A stretch of 64,000 bases of DNA from contig CAJNDS010002303.1 of assembly GCA_905221605.1 (NCBI GenBank), forward strand, positions 370,042 to 434,041, given 5' to 3'. This document shows, piece by piece, positions 59,091-64,000 of the stretch (positions are counted from its first letter, which is position 1; each line of letters opens with the position of its first letter). The position numbers and the translations under genes were made by a program. Source of the stretch: Symbiodinium natans (Eukaryota > Sar > Dinophyceae > Suessiales > Symbiodiniaceae). The notes beneath the pieces were generated by a model. It saw only the letters and a program-made list of their open reading frames with translations, had not been told where the DNA came from and did not search any database.

Positions 59091-59205
59091 CTGTAATACC
59101 TTGATTCCTTTCTTTTTTCTCCTGAAGATCACTCACCCCAAACCCCTTTTTGAAAACCTCTTCCTCTTGCGGTATACTGGGGACCCCTTTAGCGCCCTCT
59201 AAGCT
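59091..59205 (-). CDS. Internal exon, minus strand
   Basis: On minus, TGTCCCACCAGCAG precedes, ACAG|GTACGT follows. Reads SLEGAKGVPSIPQEEEVFKK then GFGVSDLQEKKERNQGIT. Consensus splice sites on both sides; charged soluble text. Confidence 0.6.
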
Positions 59206-59279
59206 CTGCTGGTGGGACATGCAAGAAAACATAAACCCTAAACCTATCAAAGCCCAAGCCCTCTTGAACTTTGTTTAGG

Positions 59280-59636
59280 GTTTAGGGCTTCAGAGATGAG
59301 GGATTCAGGGGGGGGGGGGTTTTGGGCAAAAGTTTCTCCAGGCTCCTGCAAGCGGACCCTAAAACCGTAAACCCTCAACCCTCAACACGACGTCTTGGGG
59401 GCTTATACGACAGTAGGGGCACCCTTTTTGGGGGGTTCCTAGTATAAGGATGATACCATTTGGGGTGAAATTAAGGGTAACCCTGTTTGGGGAAATGCCC
59501 TCTTCTGAACCTAAACCCTAAACCCTAAACCCTAAACCCTAAACCCTAAACCCTAAACCCTAAACCCTAAACCCTAAACCCCAAACCCTAAACCCTAAAC
59601 CCCTATTTGGGGAAATGCCCTCGTCCGAACCTCAAG
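59280..59636. repeat. CCCTAAA array between direct duplications
   Basis: CCCTAAA 59513-59604 is flanked by TTTGGGGAAATGCCCTC at about 59489 and 59608, each followed by a CTTCTGAACC-like string. The left part (59395-59485) contains GGGGTTCCTAGTATAAGG-type element sequence. Confidence 0.8.
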
Positions 59637-59908
59637 AGTTCTGAGTGGTCTCGATCAGCTCCAAATTCTGAGGCCAAACGAGCCTGGGGCTTGGTGCAAA
59701 CCGCAAACCCTAAACCCTAAACCCTAAGCCCTAAACCCTAGACCCCAAACCCTAAACCCTAAACCCTAAACCCTAAACCCTAAACCCTAAACCCTAAACC
59801 CTAAACCCTCCTGGCAGGCGGTCGTTCTACGAGGAACTGAATGGCAACAGCAAGGTCTTCTGCCCATCATCAGCGGCTGGACCCAAGCCGGATGAGCCAG
59901 GAAGTTAG
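59637..59908 (+). CDS. Two exons flanking a CCCTAAA intron
   Basis: Exon 59637-59693 (AACCTCAAG acceptor, TTG|GTGCAA donor) is 19 whole codons: SSEWSRSAPNSEAKRAWGL. After the array, 59818-59908 (CTCCTGGCAG acceptor) reads RSFYEELNGNSKVFCPSSAA then GPKPDEPGS and TAG in the best-looking frame. The phase-0 continuation instead reads AVVLRGTEWQQQGLLPIISG to a TGA. So the second frame is uncertain. Confidence 0.55.
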
Positions 59909-59909
59909 G

Positions 59910-60280
59910 TTTAGGGTGCAGGGTTTAGGGTTTAGGGTTTAGGGTTTAGGGTTTAGGGTTTAGGGTTTAGGGTTTAGGGTTTAGGGTTTAGCGGTTCAGG
60001 TTTGAGGTTGCGTGAGGCCTCAGGGTGTCAGGGTCTTAGGGTCTTGGGGTTTCAGGGTTTAGGGCTGAGGGTCTTAAGGGTCTCAGGGTCTGAGGGTCTT
60101 CGGGTCTCAGTGTTTAGGGCTGAGGGTCTCAGGGTCTGAGGGTCTGAGGGTCTTCGGGTCTCAGGGTTTAGGGCTGAGCGTCTTAGGGTCTCAGGGCCTT
60201 AGGGTCTTAGGGTCTCAGGGTCTCAGGGTCCTAGGGTCTTAGGGCTGAGGGTCTACAGTTCAGGGCCGGAGCCCCGAACT
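59910..60280 (+). repeat. TTTAGGG then AGGGTCT array
   Basis: Perfect TTTAGGG 59925-59990, then about 25 units of AGGGTCTC/AGGGTCTT to 60255, then a palindrome CTACAGTTC...GAACTGTAG. Confidence 0.9.
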
Positions 60281-60284
60281 GTAG

Positions 60285-60880
60285 ATCCGCGCCCTAAGCC
60301 GGCAATCGCTTGCCCTTTGCAACGCCTCGGACTGCTGGGCTTGAAGCCCTAGTTCCCCGGTAGACCCCATTGCTTGGAGTTTAGGGTTTAGGGTTTAGGG
60401 TTTAGGGGTATAGGGGTATAGTGGTATAGGGGTATAGGGGTTTAGTGTTTGCCCAGAGGTACCCTTTCCCTTTTTTGGTTCAAGGTTCCCTTCTACAGTG
60501 GCCAACCCTAAGAAAGGGCACCCATATTACAACATAACGCCTTAAGCCCTAAACTCGGCAGTTTGACTTAGAGGTGCTTAAGAGGGCATGAGGGAACTGG
60601 GCACCTTAGTTCCCCCTGCAACCCAAGGGGTCCATGTACCTACGTGGTCGGTACTTGGGCCTAAAAGGGGTTCCTCTATAGTAGCTCTTCGTGCCCAAGT
60701 ATATACTCCATAGGTGCTTGCCCCCGAAGGTCGATGATGCCCCCTAAACCCTAAACCTTAAACCCTAAACCCTAGACCCTAAACCCTAGACCCTAGACCC
60801 TAGACCCTAGACCCTAAACCCTAAACCCTGAACCCTGAACCCTGAGCCCTAAACCCTAAACCTTGAACCCTCATACCCGT
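60285..60880. other. Weak exon, element remnants and arrays
   Basis: 60285-60346 after CTGTAG is open in two frames. 60465-60540 and 60590-60720 look like inverted-repeat elements (GGTACTTGGGCC and GCCCAAGTATA). CCCTAAA/CCCTAGA array 60743-60880. Confidence 0.5.
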
Positions 60881-60891
60881 TCTCCCTTGAG

Positions 60892-60946
60892 GGAGATGGA
60901 GCCCAAGCGCAGTGCGAAGCGGCGCATGTGTCACCCTCTGCTGTAG
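60892..60946 (+). CDS. Terminal exon, basic
   Basis: TCTCCCTTGAG precedes EMEPKRSAKRRMCHPLL and TAG. An alternative frame from about 60928 (LLPGTDFLTITAERAPEL) is open into the next element. Confidence 0.45.
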
Positions 60947-61083
60947 CACTGTTGCCAGGAACCGATTTCCTGACGATAACGGCCGAAAGGGCGCCGGAGC
61001 TTAGATCAGAGAGGCCCTCTCACCTTTTTTTTGGGGCCAACCGGGGGTTTACGAAAACCAGGGGCCCCCCTTATAATCAGGAC

Positions 61084-61480
61084 CCCAAGAAGGTACCCCT
61101 AAACCCGAAACCCTAAACCCCAAAACCCAAAACCCAAAACCCAAAACCCTAAACCCTAAACCCTAAACCCTAAACCCTAAACCCTAAATTACCTATTTCG
61201 GAAACCCCCCCTTACAACAGCGTGTTGCGAATCTGACTCGTGCCACTGATGGGGTCGTCGGAGCTGCCCCCATTGCCCGAGCACAAGCGCAGTGCCGAGG
61301 ATGCCCAGTCCTGCAAGGGTCCACAAGGCTTCCAAGGATCTCTCAAACCCTAAACCCTAAACCCTAAACCCTAAACCCTAAACCCCTAAACCCTAAACCC
61401 TAAACCCTCAACCCTAAACCCTAAACCCTAAACCCTAAACCCTAAACCCAAAACCCTAAACCCTAAACCCTAATCTTCCC
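61084..61480. repeat. CCCTAAA arrays around an exon-like island
   Basis: Arrays 61095-61190 and 61345-61475. Island 61221-61310 after ACAACAG reads RVANLTRATDGVVGAAPIAR; an overlapping frame from an ATG at about 61247 reads MGSSELPPLPEHKRSAEDAQ to an array TAA. Confidence 0.6.
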
Positions 61481-61554
61481 CCCCCCCTCCCCCCGGAATG
61501 CCCAAGACACCCTGAAGTGTTTCTTTTGCTCTTCAGCATGCGGTTCCCTAAGCC

Positions 61555-62060
61555 CTCAACCCCAAAAACCCAAACCCCAAACCCTAAACCCCAAACCCTA
61601 AACCCTAAACCCTAAACCCTAAACCCTACCAATGCCACTGCAGTTGGGCTGCCAGTGCAGGGTGCGGATCCCCCAAAACCCCAAAACCCAAAACCCTGGA
61701 GAAGGCCACAAGCGGGGGAAGGGTTTAGGGTTTAGGGTTTGGGGTTTAGGGTTTAGGGTTTAGGGTTTGGGGTTTAGGGTTTAGGGTTTGGGGTTTAGGG
61801 TTTAGGGTTTAGGGTTTAGGGTTTTGGGGTTTGGGGTTTAGGGTTTGGGGTTTAGGGTTTTTCGGGTTTTTCGGGTTTCGGGTTTCACACCCCAGTCCTG
61901 AACCCGAGAGCCTTTGACTCCATATCCCTCAGCGCTACTTGAACCCCAAAGCCTCGAACTCAATTAGGGCTTAGGGTTTAGGGGTTTAGGGTTTAGGGTT
62001 AAGGGTTTAGGGTTTAGGGTTTAGTCCTCAAAGCAACAACCTTAGCTCTTGCACGCTCAA
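61555..62060. repeat. Arrays with short exons
   Basis: CCCTAAA 61555-61628, TTTAGGG/TTTGGGG 61718-61880, then 61933-61974 (RYLNPKASNSIRA, acceptor ATCCCTCAG, stop TAG) and TTTAGGG to 62025. 62062-62094 (LPKSGHFLTS before GTACGC) is a further microexon candidate. Confidence 0.6.
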
Positions 62061-62129
62061 GCCTGCCTAAGTCTGGGCACTTCCTAACATCGAGGTACGC
62101 CCCAACCCCTCCGCCGCCCTCCAAAAACA

Positions 62130-62360
62130 GCCACCCTAAACCCTAAACCCTAAACCCTAAACCCTAAACCCTAAACCCTAAACCCTAAACCCTAAACCCT
62201 AAACCCTAAACCCTAAACCCTAAACCCAAAACCCTAAACCTAAACCCTAACCCCTAAACCTAAACCCTAAACCCTAAACCCTAAACCCCTAAACCCCTAA
62301 ACCCCTAAACCCCTAAACCCCTAAACCCTAAACCCTAAACCCTAAACCCCAAACCCCACA
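62130..62360 (-). repeat. CCCTAAA then CCCCTAAA array
   Basis: About 30 units, with an octamer CCCCTAAA block at 62284-62325. Confidence 0.9.
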
Positions 62361-62383
62361 CCGGAACCCTCATCGTTCGGAAG

Positions 62384-62531
62384 CCACCACAAGTGTCTTG
62401 GACCCTTGGGGGGAAGCGCTGATCATCGGAGGAGCGGTTCGGACAAAAACAGTGGCCGAGTGTTGAGAGTCACCGTTCAAAACCCTGAACCGTTAACCTA
62501 CAAACCCGAACCCCCAAACTCCAAATTTTAA
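62384..62531 (+). CDS. Possible terminal exon, basic
   Basis: TTCGGAAG precedes HHKCLGPLGGSADHRRSGSD then KNSGRVLRVTVQNPEPLTYK and ends KF at TAA 62529-62531. About 48 codons in one frame; its last third enters degenerate array text. Confidence 0.45.
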
Positions 62532-62755
62532 CTCTCAACTCCAAACCCTAAAGCCTGAACCCCAAACCGTAAGCCCTAAACCCTAAAAGCCCTGAACCCT
62601 AAACGCCTCTTGATGCCATACCCTAAACCTACAGGCCCCCGAAAATCCAGAACCCCGCCGCCAAACAATAAGATGTCCCAAACCTACAAACCCAAAACGT
62701 CGAAGAGTACCTCAAACCCAACGTACTAATGGCCTACCCGTAGGCAATATGAGAA

Positions 62756-62938
62756 ATGCACAGAACTAACCCGAGCCTGAGAATACCCATGACCTCAACC
62801 CGAAAAACCCTAAACCCTAATCCCTACTCCCATAAAGCCCCGTGCAACTCTCTTTTCGCGTTTGGGTTTAGCCCTAACCGCTGTGCCATACAAGGCCCCC
62901 CTCATCCAAAAGGGTGCCTTTCGCGGCTTGTGCTTGGA
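62756..62938 (+). CDS. Open frame ending at introner copy 6
   Basis: Reads TSTRKTLNPNPYSHKAPCNS then LFAFGFSPNRCAIQGPPHPK and GCLSRLVLG, ending at GGA|GTTTCATGG. Splicing to the AG at 63034 keeps the frame open. Start not identified. Confidence 0.35.
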
Positions 62939-63036
62939 GTTTCATGGGTACTTAGAACCCTACTTGTAAGTCTACTGGTATCCTACTTAGGGCCTGCTAG
63001 AAATAGGGGTTCTAAGTACCCATGAACCTCCAAGTG
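62931..63036 (+). mobile_element. Introner-like family A, copy 6
   Basis: Shorter and diverged core, arms CTTGGAGTTTCATGG and CCATGAACCTCCAAG. Flanking dinucleotide is TG on both sides instead of TA. Confidence 0.75.
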
Positions 63037-63122
63037 GGGCCCAGGGTTTAGGGTTTAGGGTTTAGGGGTTTAGGGTGATGGGTGCACCACGTTCCTCTCA
63101 AAATGCACGCAGCATTTTTCAG

Positions 63123-63199
63123 CACCGCACCACTCGACCGGCTTGTGCAGATCTTCCTTGGACGTCATGTCGTTCCTCGGATACGCAGCCAATATCTAG
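63123..63199 (+). CDS. Exon, hydrophobic-basic
   Basis: CATTTTTCAG precedes TAPLDRLVQIFLGRHVVPRI then RSQYLG; the frame then enters the array. Upstream in frame is MHAAFFS from an ATG at 63103. Confidence 0.5.
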
Positions 63200-63620
63200 G
63201 AAACCCTAAATTACTAAACCCGAAACCCGAAACCCTAAACCCTAAACCCGAAACCCGAAGCCCTAAACCCTAAAGCCTAAACCCTAAACCCTAAACCCTA
63301 AACCCCAAACCCCTACACCCTAAACCCTAAACCCTAAACCCTAAACCCTACACCCTAAGCTCTGAATCTCAGATCTTCGAGCCCTAAACCTTGCACCCTG
63401 CCAGGATGGGCTATTATGCCATAGGGTTTGGGGTGAAGGGTTTAGGGTTTAGGGTTTGGGGATTATAAGGCCTAACAGCCCATCCCGGTGAGTCCCTAGA
63501 ACTTCAAGCGTCCCAGACGCTGTAGCCCCGAAACTCGGGTTTAGGGTTTAGGGTTTAGCGTTTAGGGTTTAGGGTTTAGGTTTAGGGTTTAGGGTTTAGG
63601 GTTGAACGCAAAGCCTGCAG
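63200..63620. repeat. CCCTAAA and TTTAGGG arrays
   Basis: C-strand 63202-63360, G-strand 63420-63460 and 63537-63602. GATGGGCTATTATGCC and GGCCTAACAGCCCATC flank the middle G-strand block like element arms. Confidence 0.8.
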
Positions 63621-64000
63621 CCCACTTCGGCCGCTCCAGAATGCCGAGCGCCCCCGCATCAATCCTAAAGTCCAAGCCCTGAACCATACATGCTAAAACA
63701 AAAAAAGAACCATAAATGCCAAAACAAAAGAAGGAACCATTAATGCTAAAACAAAAAACAGAACCATAAATGTTAGCCCCTGCATCCTCAGCCTGCAAGA
63801 GGGTCCCTGACTTAGGGGCCAGGTGGGTCTAGGGTTTTGGGTTGCTACAGGGTTGCTGAAGCAGGCCGGTAGAGGGCATTAGGGTTGGAAAGATTACTAG
63901 TAGTATTCCCTTATGGTCCTTTTGTAGCTATACTAGAATCCCCCGTTTAGGACTTAGGGCTTACGTTACAGGGTTAGGGTATTGGGTTTAGGTATCTACG
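63621..64000. other. Weak exon and 31-bp tandem repeat
   Basis: 63621-63696 after CCTGCAG reads PLRPLQNAERPRINPKVQAL to a TAA. 63688-63770 holds about three to four units of AACCATAAATGCYAAAACAA. The rest is unique or degenerate heptamer without a visible gene. Confidence 0.5.

Noticed and set aside
7381-64000. A chromosome end (true telomere or subtelomere).
   Set aside because: Arrays are short, flip orientation many times and alternate with unique islands up to both window edges. A telomere would be one long array in one orientation.
1-64000. Dinoflagellate spliced-leader relicts marking retroposed genes.
   Set aside because: No copy of the known leader core (CCATTTTGGCTCAAG) was noticed by eye; a string search would settle it.

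Overview
The window reads as dinoflagellate nuclear DNA. It is GC-rich and saturated with TTTAGGG/CCCTAAA, the telomere heptamer of plants and dinoflagellates. It carries a LINE of a zinc-finger-tailed kind and otherwise only short exon-like islands. No bacterial operons, ribosome binding sites, rRNA, tRNA or CRISPR were seen, and I could not recognise promoters or poly(A) signals with confidence. Species is not determinable from sequence alone. All exon calls were read by eye from splice dinucleotides and open frames; the GC-rich islands are often open in several frames, so single exons are tentative and multi-exon models with matching phases are stronger.

Layout. Positions 1-7300 hold a degenerate LINE: a leader with diverged tandem repeats, a reverse transcriptase ORF with C-terminal zinc fingers, a second ORF, and a ubiquitin-specific-protease-like domain broken by frame changes. 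The module at its 5' end recurs after its 3' end. From about 7380 to 64000 the sequence is a mosaic of short arrays of TTTAGGG or variants (roughly a third to a half of the sequence by eye), in both orientations. They separate unique islands of 30-400 bp. Many islands are bounded by AG and GT and read as protein.

How the parts fit. In the best models (38137-38412, 41729-41898, 43503-43799, 51129-51742, 54818-55168 minus, 57831-58477) two exons join in phase across an intron that is partly or wholly telomere-like array. GTTTAGGG supplies the GT donor, TTTAG can supply the acceptor, and CCCTAA often supplies the stop codon. Most models are on the plus strand, with a minority on minus (7.7-8.9, 27.4, 35.5, 36.3, 39.4, 53.7, 54.8-55.2 and 59.1 kb).

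A second layer is a set of short inverted-repeat elements. The clearest family (six copies, about 145 bp, 106 bp in one) has terminal inverted repeats that themselves contain GT and AG splice sites. It is flanked by a 2-bp duplication and sits directly downstream of open exons, so it looks like an introner. A second family beginning GTAGTTACATGG behaves similarly. No protein outside the LINE could be assigned a firm function.
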